DNA from: Schinkia azotoformans LMG 9581
GTDB taxonomy: Bacteria; Bacillota; Bacilli; Bacillales; Bacillaceae_J
Direction: 5' to 3'
Assembly (NCBI RefSeq): GCF_000307855.1
Contig: NZ_AJLR01000146.1
Location: 186,001 to 250,000, forward strand
DNA: 64,000 nucleotides
A model generated the notes under the pieces. It did not search any database. It was not told where the DNA came from and saw nothing but the letters and a program-made list of their open reading frames with translations. The position numbers were made by a program, and so were the translations under genes. Shown here one piece after another: positions 8,999 to 18,081 of this stretch (within the stretch, counting starts at the first letter, position 1; every line of letters starts with the position of its first letter).

Positions 8999-9505
8999 TT
9001 ATAGACGTGGAACAGCTTGGATATTTTCCACCTTTGAACGGATAGACTCCCACTCGGCTCCAAAAAGCTCCTTACCAATTCTTATAGATTTATTGATTCT
9101 TATAGAAATTTGAGAGTTTAAATAACGACTTTGTTCTACTAAATAGTTGGTATCTGGAGATGCACCTTTTACGGCTAATTCAAAATTTGGGAGGATTTGT
9201 GCCTCGCTAATTCTTAATGTGTCAAGGTCAAAAACAAGCATTTCCTTAGCCATTGAAATCGATTCGCCAGTTAGTATCCTATTGATCGTTCCATTAATCG
9301 CATCAAACCCGTATCCAATATCAGCAACTGTTGCGTGGTAGGGATTAAGTCCCGGAGCAGTTCTGATGGAAGGCACCGACCGAAAACCGGTGGTAATGGA
9401 ACATACAACTTCTTTAGCAGCCATTCCTTTTTCTAAAGAGTGATAAATTGCACCAAGATAGGTATCCCTTTCATTTGTGTACCATTTTGAATAACTGGAC
9501 GGCAT
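8999..9505 (-). CDS. Unknown protein, paralogue of its downstream neighbour
   Basis: 168 residues, start ATG after GGGGG. Contains a conserved-looking Gly/Arg-rich region (ITTGFRSVPSIRTAPGLNP) followed by the VADIGYGFDAINGTINR segment shared with the downstream paralogue. No known fold recognised. A hairpin (TGCCGCCTA.../...TAGCGGCA, about 8941-8959) lies between the pair. Confidence 0.6.
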   Translation of the reverse strand: MPSSYSKWYTNERDTYLGAIYHSLEKGMAAKEVVCSITTGFRSVPSIRTAPGLNPYHATVADIGYGFDAINGTINRILTGESISMAKEMLVFDLDTLRISEAQILPNFELAVKGASPDTNYLVEQSRYLNSQISIRINKSIRIGKELFGAEWESIRSKVENIQAVPRL

Positions 9506-9746
9506 TCTTCATCCCCCATTTTAAGTTTAAATAGGATATCATTCTTTGTTGACACTAACATATGCGGTCAAAACATATATAGAACAATTATATATTCATA
9601 AAATGTTCTATATTAGTGTCTCAAAGTTGTATCATTAAAATTATTATAGCAAGGTATCATAAGCAGAAAGTAAAAATTATAATTTGAATGTTTCTTTAAA
9701 GTGTAGTTAACATATATTATTGGTAATAACTTTATAGGAGTGGATT

Positions 9747-10172
9747 ATGATGTACTACTCTAATAATCCGTATATGAATCGTTTCGTTAATTCTAACTAC
9801 GGTATGGATACTACTCATCAAACCAATAGAAATCTGGTTAACCAATATCCACCAAGGATTTATTCTAATAATACTCCAACAAATAAATGGAACAGGGCTA
9901 GAACTAGCTTTTCTAAAGAGGAAGCGGCAGCAATAGCTTTACTTTTAGGTATTGATTTTACTAAAAGTAAGTTTGATTTAAATGAATTTTGGATGGGAGT
10001 AAATATTGAGCTTGAACATGGAAATCAATCAAGCCAAACCAATGTTACTGGGGATGACCCTATAATAACTGGGAAAATCGCATTGGCTCACCTTAACGAG
10101 TTTCCTGATTATTATAAAAGATTAAAAGTGCTTGAAGAAGAAGCAAAAGCATATTGGAACAAAGTTCAATAG
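9747..10172 (+). CDS. DUF5661-like protein with Asn/Tyr-rich N-terminus
   Basis: 141 residues. Residues 1-50 are Asn/Tyr/Thr-rich and low in complexity, like spore coat proteins. Residues ~55-138 form a compact domain, with LGIDFTKSKFDLNEFWMGVNIELEHG and GDDPIITGKIALAHLNEFPDYYKRL, that I associate with the DUF5661 family. RBS TAGGAG precedes the ATG. Function unknown; structural or coat-associated role is inference. Confidence 0.65.
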   Translation: MMYYSNNPYMNRFVNSNYGMDTTHQTNRNLVNQYPPRIYSNNTPTNKWNRARTSFSKEEAAAIALLLGIDFTKSKFDLNEFWMGVNIELEHGNQSSQTNVTGDDPIITGKIALAHLNEFPDYYKRLKVLEEEAKAYWNKVQ

Positions 10173-10199
10173 GTTAATGCGAAAAAAAGGTAAATGATA

Positions 10200-10349
10200 A
10201 TGAGGTGTCTTAATCTTGGAGTTCATTATCCAAGCGATATATTAGCAGGGTACTTCCTCAGTGTATTATGGTTAACCACTGCAATATGGTTTTATCAGCA
10301 ATACCAGGAAAGACATATTAATAAGAAAACCATAAGGAACAAAAACTAA
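10200..10349 (+). pseudogene. PAP2-phosphatase C-terminal remnant
   Basis: A 49-codon frame reading ...NLGVHYPSDILAGYFLSVLW..., which is the last catalytic motif (GxHYPSD) and final membrane segment of PAP2-type lipid phosphatases. The rest of the gene is missing, so this is a leftover 3' end. Confidence 0.75.
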
Positions 10350-10384
10350 TTAAATGTCGAAGCATCAAAGTTAGGAGGAGTATT

Positions 10385-10876
10385 TTGTTCAGTCAAGTAG
10401 CAAAAGCAATACCTAATTTATTTACAATGGGAAATTTATTGTGTGGTGTTCTTTCCATTACCTGTATTATGAGTGGCTTTTTAGAAGTAGCATGCATCCT
10501 CATTTTCTTTTCAGCTATTTTTGATCTTCTTGACGGAAGAATTGCTAGAGGGTTAAAAGTTAACAGTGAACTAGGTGTTCAATTGGATTCCTTGGCTGAT
10601 ATTGTTAGTTTTGGTGTTGCTCCAGCACTTGTATTTCATGCAATAGCAGAGCCATCTATTTTAACTTCCTTGGCATTTATCCTTTTTCCAATAATGGGGG
10701 CGTTAAGGTTAGCAAGGTTTAATGTTAAACCAACAATTGGATATTTTAGAGGATTGCCTATTCCTGCTGCTGGACTACCGCTCGCTGCAATGGGATTCTT
10801 TTCATACAGCAATGCATGGATCACCTTAGTCCTTGCTATTTTAATGGTGACTCCCATTAGAGTTAAAAAACTTTAA
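10385..10876 (+). CDS. pssA: CDP-diacylglycerol-serine O-phosphatidyltransferase
   Basis: 163 residues, TTG start after AGGAGG. The CDP-alcohol phosphotransferase signature is intact: DLLDGRIARGLKVNSELGVQ followed by LDSLAD, i.e. DG-x2-AR-x8-G-x3-D-x3-D. About six membrane segments. Makes phosphatidylserine from CDP-diacylglycerol and serine, precursor of phosphatidylethanolamine. It is close to the short Bacillus PssA (177 residues) in size. A DedA gene follows after 17 bases, likely co-transcribed. Confidence 0.88.
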   Translation: MFSQVAKAIPNLFTMGNLLCGVLSITCIMSGFLEVACILIFFSAIFDLLDGRIARGLKVNSELGVQLDSLADIVSFGVAPALVFHAIAEPSILTSLAFILFPIMGALRLARFNVKPTIGYFRGLPIPAAGLPLAAMGFFSYSNAWITLVLAILMVTPIRVKKL

Positions 10877-10893
10877 TACTTAGGTGGGAAATA

Positions 10894-11505
10894 ATGATGC
10901 AACATATAAATTTCCTAATTGAGCATTTTGGATATATAGGAATCATTGTAGTGTTAATTGGCGGTATTGTGGGTCTTCCGATACCTGATGAGGTTCTATT
11001 AACATACGTTGGCTATAATGTCTTTCAGGGTAATTTAAAATTCATCCTGTCTTTGTTAAGCGCGTTTTCAGGTGCTGCAGGAGGAATTTCACTTAGTTAC
11101 TATATTGGTTACAGGTTTGGATTACCATTGTTGAAGAAATATGGACCTAAATTTCATATTACTGAATCTAAAATCAATTTGACAAAGAATTTATTTCGGA
11201 AAATCGGGCCTACAGTTTTATTCATTGGCTATTTTATTCCTGGAGTGCGGCATCTTGCGGCTTATATGGCCGCAATAAATAACTATCCTTTTAGAAAATT
11301 CATTGTATATGCGTATAGTGGGGCATTCGTTTGGACGTTTACCTTTATCACTTTAGGAAGAAAACTAGGGGAAAATTGGGGACAAGTAGAAATGTATGTA
11401 ACCAAATACAGTCTTTATTTAATTTTGTTCATTGTACTATTATTTGTTTTTTATTATTTGTGGAAGATAAAATCTAAAAAGGTTAGTCTTGGCACAAAAC
11501 ACTGA
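10894..11505 (+). CDS. DedA-family membrane protein
   Basis: 203 residues with the DedA (SNARE-associated) core: GGIVGLPIPDEVLLTYVG near the N-terminus, SYYIGYRFG, and GPTVLFIGYFIPGVRHLAAYMAAI, which holds the conserved Arg of the family. DedA proteins act in lipid-carrier translocation and membrane homeostasis. Co-directional with pssA. The 3' end overlaps the truncated end of the BcrC remnant on the other strand, so the last few residues could be non-native. Confidence 0.85.
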   Translation: MMQHINFLIEHFGYIGIIVVLIGGIVGLPIPDEVLLTYVGYNVFQGNLKFILSLLSAFSGAAGGISLSYYIGYRFGLPLLKKYGPKFHITESKINLTKNLFRKIGPTVLFIGYFIPGVRHLAAYMAAINNYPFRKFIVYAYSGAFVWTFTFITLGRKLGENWGQVEMYVTKYSLYLILFIVLLFVFYYLWKIKSKKVSLGTKH

Positions 11506-11861
11506 CTCGAAAGATGAACAAATAGAACTGCCACTGCTAAAGCAAAGGCACCGGTTGTATGGTCACTTGGAAACGAAGCGTCTGCCGCATGGGTCAATAA
11601 TAAATTGACCTTATGTGTGACAAAAGGGCGAGATTCAAAATAAATATGTCCAATGACGAAGTTAATGAGTAATCCAAGAACACCGGTAATCGTAGCGTAA
11701 ACGACTGTTTGTTTATACTGATCTTTTCCGAAAACCCAAATGAGCACCTAGACAACGGCATAGATGAGCAACGCGTTGTTTGTCACACCGACCATTAGTC
11801 CATCTAAAAAAGGGTGATGACCTGCCCATTGATTAATCGATTTAAATAGATTGTAGTTCAT
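11500..11861 (-). pseudogene. bcrC (undecaprenyl-diphosphatase) pseudogene
   Basis: Begins [20 protein letters not shown] and continues through the PAP2 motif HAADASFPSDHTTGAFALAV, matching BcrC/YwoA in order and spacing. Codon 38 is TAG (plus-strand CTA at 11748-11750), and homology stops at about 11506 after roughly 115 residues of an expected ~190. A premature stop plus loss of the third catalytic motif make it non-functional. Confidence 0.85.
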
Positions 11862-11862
11862 T

Positions 11863-12060
11863 CAGGAGGAAATTAAGAATATTTTTGAACGCTTTTACCG
11901 GGTGGATAAGGCAAGGAGCAGGGAAACTGGAGGTTCCGGCTTAGGACTCTATATTGCGAAAAGCATCATAAAACTGCATAAAGGTGAAATTAAAATAAAA
12001 AGTAAAGAGAAAGAAGGAACGGAGGTCGAATTGATTTTGTCTGCCAGCTTAGAATTTTGA
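11863..12060 (+). pseudogene. Histidine-kinase C-terminal remnant
   Basis: 66 codons encoding only the end of a HATPase_c domain: [14 protein letters not shown], then [14 protein letters not shown], then a C-terminus ending SASLEF. The receiver-contact, H-box and N-box parts are absent. It abuts the start codon of the bcrC remnant on the opposite strand, so the junction is a deletion or rearrangement scar. Confidence 0.8.
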
Positions 12061-12254
12061 AGTAAAAGGGATATTCAGCAAGCTAATCTGGACATCCCTT
12101 TTTGGAGTTTAAGCATTTTTGGCTTTAAAATTGCTGAACTAATGATGGCTTATCCTAACCAAATAATTGTATCCCTTGTTCCACTAACTGCACCATAATT
12201 CAATAGGATGGGTCTTATGGTAATATAAAATTGTTTAGGGGGGGATGTTATGAT

Positions 12255-12557
12255 ATGAGAAAATGGTTTTTATCAGGATTATTACTGGTTTTTATTTCAA
12301 TAATAGCTGTTTGGGTAACAGGCTATGTAGAGTTTTTAGTTTTTTTTAATCTAATTGTAGGATTAATTAGTTTAGTTATAGCTTTTTATATACAAATAGG
12401 AATGGGTTGTTTTTATCGTTATAACGAGATTAGAAATAATCATGATCATGCAGATTACAAAGGGAGAAATCGCCTAAAATATAAATTGATTGCATTTGGC
12501 ATACCGAATGTAGTGGTTGGTGAGACAATAAACAGAATATTTGATATTTGGACTTAG
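12255..12557 (+). CDS. Small membrane protein, possibly DUF5316
   Basis: 100 residues from the ATG at 12255, directly after a GGGGGGG ribosome site. Two hydrophobic segments (residues ~3-22 and ~27-48) are followed by a charged stretch with His and Asp residues (NNHDHADYKGRNR). Resembles small Bacillus membrane proteins annotated as DUF5316, but I am not certain. No operon partners. Confidence 0.55.
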   Translation: MRKWFLSGLLLVFISIIAVWVTGYVEFLVFFNLIVGLISLVIAFYIQIGMGCFYRYNEIRNNHDHADYKGRNRLKYKLIAFGIPNVVVGETINRIFDIWT

Positions 12558-12820
12558 ATTAATGATATTTAATTAACCGATGGTGTTTTTTGACTTATTT
12601 TTACTCTTATAAGAATCTGGAAGTTACTCAGCTAAATAGGTGCTTTAGTAAAGGAAGTCCAATCAAAAAGTGTAGATTTCTAAGTGGTTACAAATTGGGG
12701 ATATAGCTTTTTACGTTTTTCACCACTAAAACTAAAACTGTGAACATTCAAAAAAGTATTTTACATAAGATGGTAAAAGTTGTATAATCCTATAATAATA
12801 CTTGGAATGAGGTACTTATA

Positions 12821-13276
12821 ATGAATGAAACAAATACTTTGATGAAAGTATCAGCTGTTGGGAAATGGGAAGAAGGAGTAAAAACAAACCATCATATTAG
12901 AGAATTTGAACCTTTTCTTATGGATGAACCGGTTGAATTAGGAGGCACTAATGTTGGACCTAATCCTATGGAATTTGTTGTCGCAGCACTAAATGGATGT
13001 AAGGGTGTAATGATTCCTTTAATTGCAAATGAACAGGGTTTTACTTTCTCAGGGATTGAATTTGAAACAACAGGGATTATTGATATTAGAGGTTTGATGG
13101 GTGAAGAAGGCGTAACTCCACATTTTCAGAAAATACGTTTAACGGTAAAAATAGATACAAATGAATCGGAAGAAGCAATTGGAAAACTAAAAATGGAAGT
13201 TGAAAGACGATGCCCAGTATTTAATTTGTTTTTAGATGCAGGAATCGAAATTTCATCTAAATGGAAAAAAATATAA
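12821..13276 (+). CDS. OsmC-family peroxiredoxin-like protein
   Basis: 151 residues. The two catalytic Cys of the OsmC/Ohr fold are present: LNGCKGVM (residue ~65) and ERRCPVFN (residue ~130). Such proteins reduce organic hydroperoxides or persulfides with these two thiols. It lacks a recognisable OhrR gene next to it. Single gene with its own terminator. Confidence 0.85.
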   Translation: MNETNTLMKVSAVGKWEEGVKTNHHIREFEPFLMDEPVELGGTNVGPNPMEFVVAALNGCKGVMIPLIANEQGFTFSGIEFETTGIIDIRGLMGEEGVTPHFQKIRLTVKIDTNESEEAIGKLKMEVERRCPVFNLFLDAGIEISSKWKKI

Positions 13277-13296
13277 TACTATTTTAATAAATAAGC

Positions 13297-13344
13297 AAAA
13301 AAGGTGACATCCTTCATCAGTTATATAGGAATGTCACCTTTTTT
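13297..13344 (+). terminator. Rho-independent terminator
   Basis: 14-bp stem AAAAAAGGTGACAT / ATGTCACCTTTTTT. Confidence 0.88.
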
Positions 13345-13375
13345 ATCGCCCATATAGAATTTATTTGTGAAAATT

Positions 13376-13523
13376 GAAAAGGTCAAAATCACATTAAAAA
13401 ATGAGCTTCTTGCTCCTGTACCTACTCACTGGCACGGAATTCAACGCAACACATCCCGGTACGTATATGTACCATACACATCAAGAAGCCGTTAATCAAA
13501 TGGATAAAGACAAAAAAAGTTAG
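13376..13523 (+). pseudogene. Multicopper oxidase remnant
   Basis: Two short pieces in different frames: EKVKITLKNELLAPVPTHWHGIQ, containing the first copper motif HWHG, then HPGTYMYHTHQEAVNQMDKD, containing the HTH copper motif. In an intact laccase/CueO-like enzyme these lie about 40 residues apart, so an internal deletion with frame change has occurred. It sits immediately before the csoR-copZA genes. Confidence 0.8.
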
Positions 13524-13557
13524 TCTCTAAACAGTGTAAAAATTTTGCACAAAACAC

Positions 13558-13587
13558 TTTACATAGGGTACTATGGTATCCTATAAT
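13558..13587 (+). promoter_or_regulatory. csoR promoter with CsoR operator
   Basis: TTTACA (13558-13563) and TATAAT (13582-13587) with an 18-base spacer. Between and over them is the near-perfect inverted repeat ATAGGGTAC-TATG-GTATCCTAT (13563-13584), the type of site bound by copper-sensing CsoR. Confidence 0.78.
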
Positions 13588-13609
13588 GTGAATAAGGAGG
13601 GGAAGTGAG

Positions 13610-13951
13610 ATGGAATCTGAATTCGAAAACGATGAATTGTTTGAGGATAATTGTTGCTCCCATTCAAATGAGCGAAAGAGTCATCATTCCGAGAAAGCAA
13701 AAAAGAATTTAGTATCCCGACTTAATCGGATTGAAGGTCAAGTTCGAGGCATAAAAGGATTAATTGAAAAGGATGCATATTGTGATGATGTTATTACACA
13801 AATATCAGCCACCCAAGCTGCTTTAAATAGTGTCGCTAAATTACTTCTTGAAGCACACATGAAGGAATGTGTTGTTGATCGAATTCAAGAAGGAGATATG
13901 GAAGTCCTAGATGAAGTGCTTGTTACAATTCAAAAATTAATGAAAAAATAA
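13610..13951 (+). CDS. csoR: CsoR copper-sensing repressor
   Basis: 113 residues, all-helical CsoR/RcnR family. The Cu(I) ligands are visible as Cys in DAYCDDVITQ, then His and Cys in EAHMKECVVD, giving the C-H-C pattern of true copper sensors rather than the C-C pattern of CstR. The N-terminal 35 residues are extended and rich in Asp, Glu, Cys and His (CCSHSNERKSHHSEK). Binds its own promoter and, by the matching box, that of copA. Confidence 0.92.
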   Translation: MESEFENDELFEDNCCSHSNERKSHHSEKAKKNLVSRLNRIEGQVRGIKGLIEKDAYCDDVITQISATQAALNSVAKLLLEAHMKECVVDRIQEGDMEVLDEVLVTIQKLMKK

Positions 13952-13964
13952 AGGAGACGTAAAT

Positions 13965-14171
13965 ATGGAAAAAGTAACTTTAAATGTACAAGGAATGTCA
14001 TGTGGTCATTGTGTGAAAGCCGTTGAAGGAAGTGTTGGAGCTTTAAATGGCGTTTCTAACGTAAAAGTTCATCTTGAAAATGGTACAGTTGATGTTGAGT
14101 TTAATAAGGATGTAGTGACAATTGATACAATTAAAGAAACTATCGATGATCAAGGTTACGATGTAAAGTAA
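13965..14171 (+). CDS. copZ: CopZ copper chaperone
   Basis: 68 residues, a single HMA domain with the Cu(I) motif GMSCGHC at residues 10-16. It carries Cu(I) to the ATPase CopA. It follows csoR by 13 bases and has a good GGAGACG ribosome site. Confidence 0.95.
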   Translation: MEKVTLNVQGMSCGHCVKAVEGSVGALNGVSNVKVHLENGTVDVEFNKDVVTIDTIKETIDDQGYDVK

Positions 14172-14177
14172 TCAGCA

Positions 14178-14210
14178 AGAGCCGTGCTAAGAAGCACGCT
14201 CTCTTTTTTA
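14178..14210 (+). terminator. Terminator after copZ
   Basis: Stem AGAGCCGTGCT / AGCACGCTCT with T6 tail, separating copZ from copA, which has its own operator. Confidence 0.82.
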
Positions 14211-14219
14211 AGATAAAAT

Positions 14220-14236
14220 ATACCCTATATAGGTAT
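14220..14236 (+). promoter_or_regulatory. CsoR box upstream of copA
   Basis: ATACCCTATATAGGTAT, an inverted repeat of ATACC/GGTAT 12 bases before the copA start. It lets copA be controlled separately from csoR-copZ. Confidence 0.75.
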
Positions 14237-14247
14237 GAGGTGTTAAT

Positions 14248-16662
14248 ATGAGTGAGAAATTAATAGAAAGTCAATTTCAAATTACTGGGATGACATGTGC
14301 TGCCTGTGCAACTCGAATTGAAAAAGGGCTAAAGAAAATGAATGGTGTTGAAGACGCGAATGTTAATTTAGCTTTAGAAAAAGCGATGGTGAAATTTGAT
14401 TCTACAGTCATGACCCCTTCTGATATACAGAAAAAAGTGAGAGATCTAGGGTACGACATCGTGACCGAAAAAAAGGAATTGGTTATTACAGGAATGACAT
14501 GCGCGGCCTGTGCTACAAGAATCGAAAAGGGTATTAACAAAATGGATGGTGTTCTTGAGGCTAATGTCAATCTAGCCTTAGAAAAAGCATCTGTAGTATT
14601 CAATCCATCCATCATTGCAACCAACGATTTAATTCAAAAGGTGGAAGCCTTAGGCTATGGTGCTATCATAAAAAGTGACGATAATGAAAACGATGCTACG
14701 GATCACCGTCAAAAAGAGATTGAAAAACAGCAAGGGAAATTTATTTTTTCAGCAATTTTATCGCTGCCTCTTCTTTGGGCCATGGTAGGCCATTTTAGTT
14801 TTACATCCTTTATCTATGTGCCGGATGCTTTTATGAATCCTTGGGTTCAAATGGCCTTAGCTACACCAGTTCAATTTTTTATTGGTAAGCAATTCTATGT
14901 GGGTGCTTATAAAGCATTGAAAAATAAAAGTGCAAATATGGATGTTCTAGTAGCATTAGGTACATCTGCTGCCTATTTTTACAGTGTTTATTTAGCTATT
15001 CAAACGCTTGGAAGTAATGCTCATTCAGTAGGGCTTTATTTTGAAACAAGTGCCGTTTTAATCACTTTAATTATTTTAGGTAAATTGTTTGAAGCGAAAG
15101 CAAAAGGTAGATCTTCTGAAGCGATAAAGAAACTGATGGGCTTACAAGCTAAGAACGCAACCGTTCTTCGTAACGGGGAAGAGCTTATTATCCCACTGGA
15201 GGAAGTTACTTCCGGTGATATTTTATTAGTCAAACCGGGAGAGAAAATACCTGTTGATGGGGAAATCATCGAAGGTAGTTCTGCGCTGGATGAATCAATG
15301 ATCACAGGTGAAAGTGTGCCGATTGATAAAACGGTTGGAGATACTGTCATTGGTGCAACTATTAATAAAAATGGATTCTTAAAAATAAAAGCTACTAAAG
15401 TTGGAAAAGAAACAGCCCTATCCCAAATAATAAAAATAGTGGAAGAAGCCCAAGGATCAAAGGCACCGATCCAGCGGTTAGCTGATTCCATATCGGGAAT
15501 ATTTGTTCCAATAGTTGTGGGAATTGCGGTTATTACGTTTTTAGTTTGGTATTTTTGGGTAGATCCGGGGAACTTTGCCGAGGCTTTAGAAAATTTAATA
15601 GCTGTTCTAGTTATTGCATGCCCGTGTGCACTCGGCCTTGCTACTCCAACATCTATCATGGCTGGCTCAGGTCGTTCCGCGGAATATGGGATTCTTTTTA
15701 AAGGTGGGGAGCACCTTGAGATGACACACCAAATAAATACTGTTGTTTTAGATAAGACAGGAACGATAACAAACGGTACTCCGGTTCTAACAGATGTAAT
15801 AACTGATAGAAACGAAGAAGAATTCTTATCCTTAGTAGGATCAGCTGAAAAGCAATCTGAACATCCATTGGCTCAGGCAATAGTTGAAGGAATTAAAGAA
15901 AGGTCCATTCATTTGAAAGATGTTATGGATTTTGAGGCTATTCCAGGCTATGGTATTAAAGCTAATGTAAATGGAAAAGAAGTTCTGGTCGGTACACGCC
16001 GACTTATGAAGAAATACAATATTGCAATAGATCATGTGATCGAGAAAATGGAAAGTCTTGAAAAACAAGGTAAGACTGCTATGTTAGCTGCTGTTGATGG
16101 CACATATGCTGGACTTGTTGCGGTTGCTGACACTATTAAAGAAACTTCAACCTCTGCCATCAAGCGTATGAAAGATATGGGACTTGAAGTCATTATGATA
16201 ACAGGAGATAACAAACAAACAGCAAGTGCAATTGCCAAACAAGCGGGGGTAGATCATGTAATTGCAGAGGTGCTACCGGAAGGTAAAGTTGAAGAAGTGA
16301 AAAAACTACAACAACAAGGAAAGAAAGTTGCCATGGTTGGGGACGGTATCAATGATGCTCCAGCACTTGCGACTGCGGATATCGGTATGGCTATTGGAAC
16401 TGGTACAGATGTTGCGATGGAGGCAGCAGATATTACCTTAATTCGTGGAGATTTAAATAGTATTCCTGATTCTATCTTGATGAGTCATAAAACGATGAAA
16501 AATATTAAGCAAAACCTTTTTTGGGCGCTTGCTTATAACACAATTGGAATACCGATTGCAGCGGTTGGATTTCTGGCTCCATGGCTAGCAGGTGCTGCAA
16601 TGGCATTCAGTTCTGTATCTGTTGTATTGAACGCTCTTCGCTTGCAAAAAGTAAAACTTTAG
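14248..16662 (+). CDS. copA: CopA Cu(+)-exporting P1B-ATPase
   Basis: 804 residues. Two N-terminal HMA domains with GMTCAAC motifs (Cys 17/20 and 85/88), eight membrane segments, the membrane copper motif CPC at 458-460, the phosphorylated Asp 502 in DKTGT, the SEHPLA motif of the nucleotide domain, and the hinge GDGINDAP. This is the complete class IB-1 copper pump that exports Cu(I) from the cytoplasm. Length and domain order match Bacillus CopA. Confidence 0.96.
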   Translation: MSEKLIESQFQITGMTCAACATRIEKGLKKMNGVEDANVNLALEKAMVKFDSTVMTPSDIQKKVRDLGYDIVTEKKELVITGMTCAACATRIEKGINKMDGVLEANVNLALEKASVVFNPSIIATNDLIQKVEALGYGAIIKSDDNENDATDHRQKEIEKQQGKFIFSAILSLPLLWAMVGHFSFTSFIYVPDAFMNPWVQMALATPVQFFIGKQFYVGAYKALKNKSANMDVLVALGTSAAYFYSVYLAIQTLGSNAHSVGLYFETSAVLITLIILGKLFEAKAKGRSSEAIKKLMGLQAKNATVLRNGEELIIPLEEVTSGDILLVKPGEKIPVDGEIIEGSSALDESMITGESVPIDKTVGDTVIGATINKNGFLKIKATKVGKETALSQIIKIVEEAQGSKAPIQRLADSISGIFVPIVVGIAVITFLVWYFWVDPGNFAEALENLIAVLVIACPCALGLATPTSIMAGSGRSAEYGILFKGGEHLEMTHQINTVVLDKTGTITNGTPVLTDVITDRNEEEFLSLVGSAEKQSEHPLAQAIVEGIKERSIHLKDVMDFEAIPGYGIKANVNGKEVLVGTRRLMKKYNIAIDHVIEKMESLEKQGKTAMLAAVDGTYAGLVAVADTIKETSTSAIKRMKDMGLEVIMITGDNKQTASAIAKQAGVDHVIAEVLPEGKVEEVKKLQQQGKKVAMVGDGINDAPALATADIGMAIGTGTDVAMEAADITLIRGDLNSIPDSILMSHKTMKNIKQNLFWALAYNTIGIPIAAVGFLAPWLAGAAMAFSSVSVVLNALRLQKVKL

Positions 16663-16676
16663 GGGGGAAACGTGTT

Positions 16677-16808
16677 ATGAAAAAATGGGCGCTTTCAGCT
16701 ATTCTATATTTTATCGTGGTTGTAGGCTCATATTATGCCTATACAGCAATAAGTGATACCCCGACTAAAGGTGTAGACCATTCGAATACGGAGCAACATA
16801 ATCAGTAG
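16677..16808 (+). CDS. Small single-span membrane protein after copA
   Basis: 43 residues starting 14 bases after the copA stop, with an AGGGGGG ribosome site. One membrane segment (residues ~4-22) is followed by a polar tail ending DHSNTEQHNQ. It is probably translated with copA. I do not recognise a family; a helper role in copper export is inference from position only. Confidence 0.6.
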   Translation: MKKWALSAILYFIVVVGSYYAYTAISDTPTKGVDHSNTEQHNQ

Positions 16809-16885
16809 ATTTATTTATTGCATAAAAAGTAAGAGTATCTTAAACGAGGGTCCCTATTAATAAATAGTGGCCTTTTTCTAATCTT

Positions 16886-16908
16886 TCTCGAAAGTTTCTG
16901 CAAACTTT
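16886..16908 (+). promoter_or_regulatory. Candidate response-regulator box
   Basis: Direct repeats TCTCGA (16886-16891) and TCTGCA (16897-16902), 11 bases apart, inside AAAGTTTCTGCA, which is repeated exactly upstream of the cueP-like gene. The 11-base period is typical for OmpR-family regulators. Confidence 0.5.
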
Positions 16909-17029
16909 TCTCCTATACTTATGGTAATATAGTTTCTCCCACTTAGGCTAAAGTTTGATGTGAGAACTAGGATATATATGGGAATAATTTCTCGGAAATA
17001 CATCATCAAAGGGAAGGAGACGGAAAATA

Positions 17030-17263
17030 ATGATGAACTGGTTTGATCATTGTCTAGGATTTCAAGGAGGCGGAATGATGATGCTAGGTATGTTTATTTT
17101 TTGGGGATTATTGATTTTTCTTGGGGTCTATTTCTTAAAAACATTGCAGAACGGTAAAGACACGAAGGGCGGATCACATATTAATATTCTCAAAGAACGC
17201 TTGGCTAGGGGAGAAATTACCGAAGATGAATTCGAGCACTTAAAACAAACTTTATTAAAATGA
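17030..17263 (+). CDS. SHOCT-domain membrane protein
   Basis: 77 residues. A Met-rich start with GGGMMMLGMF and one membrane segment (residues ~14-36) is followed by a C-terminal SHOCT motif (ILKERLARGEITEDEFEHLKQTLL). Such proteins are often found in copper loci; the Met cluster before the membrane span could touch copper, which is inference. First gene of the run leading to the two-component system; RBS AAGGAG. Confidence 0.75.
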   Translation: MMNWFDHCLGFQGGGMMMLGMFIFWGLLIFLGVYFLKTLQNGKDTKGGSHINILKERLARGEITEDEFEHLKQTLLK

Positions 17264-17320
17264 GAGGGCACCTCTTATTTTTTGCTAAAATAAAAAGCAT
17301 GGGTAGAGGTGAATATAATA

Positions 17321-18052
17321 ATGTACGAGATTTTTAGTCAAATTAGCAACCTTTTAAGTCAACCATTTATGCGGTTAGCGTATGGATTTGAAGGGACACC
17401 GATACTTGCTGCATTGTTCTTGGGGGTAGTTGGAGCGGTTGCACCTTGTCAATTTACAGGAAATCTAGGGGCCATTACGATATATGGAAACCGTTCACTA
17501 CAGAACAAGATTCCATGGCTCCATATTATTTGGTTTACCATGGGAAAGATGGTTGTCTTTTCAAGTTTAGGGTTGTTAGTGTGGCTGCTGGGGAGAGAAT
17601 TTCAAGATTTATTACCATTATTTTTTCCATGGATTCGTAAAACAGTAGGGCCTTTTCTCATTTTAATTGGCCTTTTTATGATTGGGATCATTAAGATGAC
17701 TTGGTTTATTACTTTAGGGGAAGTTCCTGAAAGATTAAAAGAAGGAAAATTAGGTGCATTCTTTTTAGGTGTTGGGTTTTCTCTAGGGTTTTGTCCAACT
17801 ATGTTTCTCTTGTTTTTTGTAACTTTAATGCCTATTGTTTTTTCAGCATCTTACGGAGTCATTTTACCGAGCGTTTTTGCAATAGGAACATCTTTACCAT
17901 TAATTATTGCTATTTTCTTAATTTGGTATTTCGGCATTAGTGGTTCCAACATGAAAAAGAAGGGACGAAAAGTTGGGGCAATCATTCAAAAGGTATCCGG
18001 TTGGATCATGATTGTTCTGGGCACATTAGATACGATTACTTATTGGTTTTAA
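17321..18052 (+). CDS. CcdA/DsbD-like membrane protein
   Basis: 243 residues from the ATG at 17321 (AGAGGTG 9 bases upstream; a GTG 12 bases earlier is possible). About six membrane segments. Two Cys lie in matching positions at the start of the two halves: GAVAPCQFTGN and LGFCPTMFLL, as in CcdA/DsbD-type thiol transporters and related urease-accessory/sulfite-exporter-like proteins. It may pass electrons across the membrane to keep copper-binding thiols reduced, which fits its place in a copper island with a Cys protein; that role is inference. Confidence 0.7.
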   Translation: MYEIFSQISNLLSQPFMRLAYGFEGTPILAALFLGVVGAVAPCQFTGNLGAITIYGNRSLQNKIPWLHIIWFTMGKMVVFSSLGLLVWLLGREFQDLLPLFFPWIRKTVGPFLILIGLFMIGIIKMTWFITLGEVPERLKEGKLGAFFLGVGFSLGFCPTMFLLFFVTLMPIVFSASYGVILPSVFAIGTSLPLIIAIFLIWYFGISGSNMKKKGRKVGAIIQKVSGWIMIVLGTLDTITYWF

Positions 18053-18081
18053 ATACAGCTATCTTCTTTAAGGAGAATACA

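Noticed and set aside
11748-11750. TAG in bcrC as a recoded (pyrrolysine) codon
   Set aside because: The gene is also truncated at its 3' end and lacks a catalytic motif, so simple decay explains the stop.
15036-15659. 207-residue minus-strand ORF within copA
   Set aside because: Antisense to conserved P-type ATPase motifs; codon-mirror artefact.
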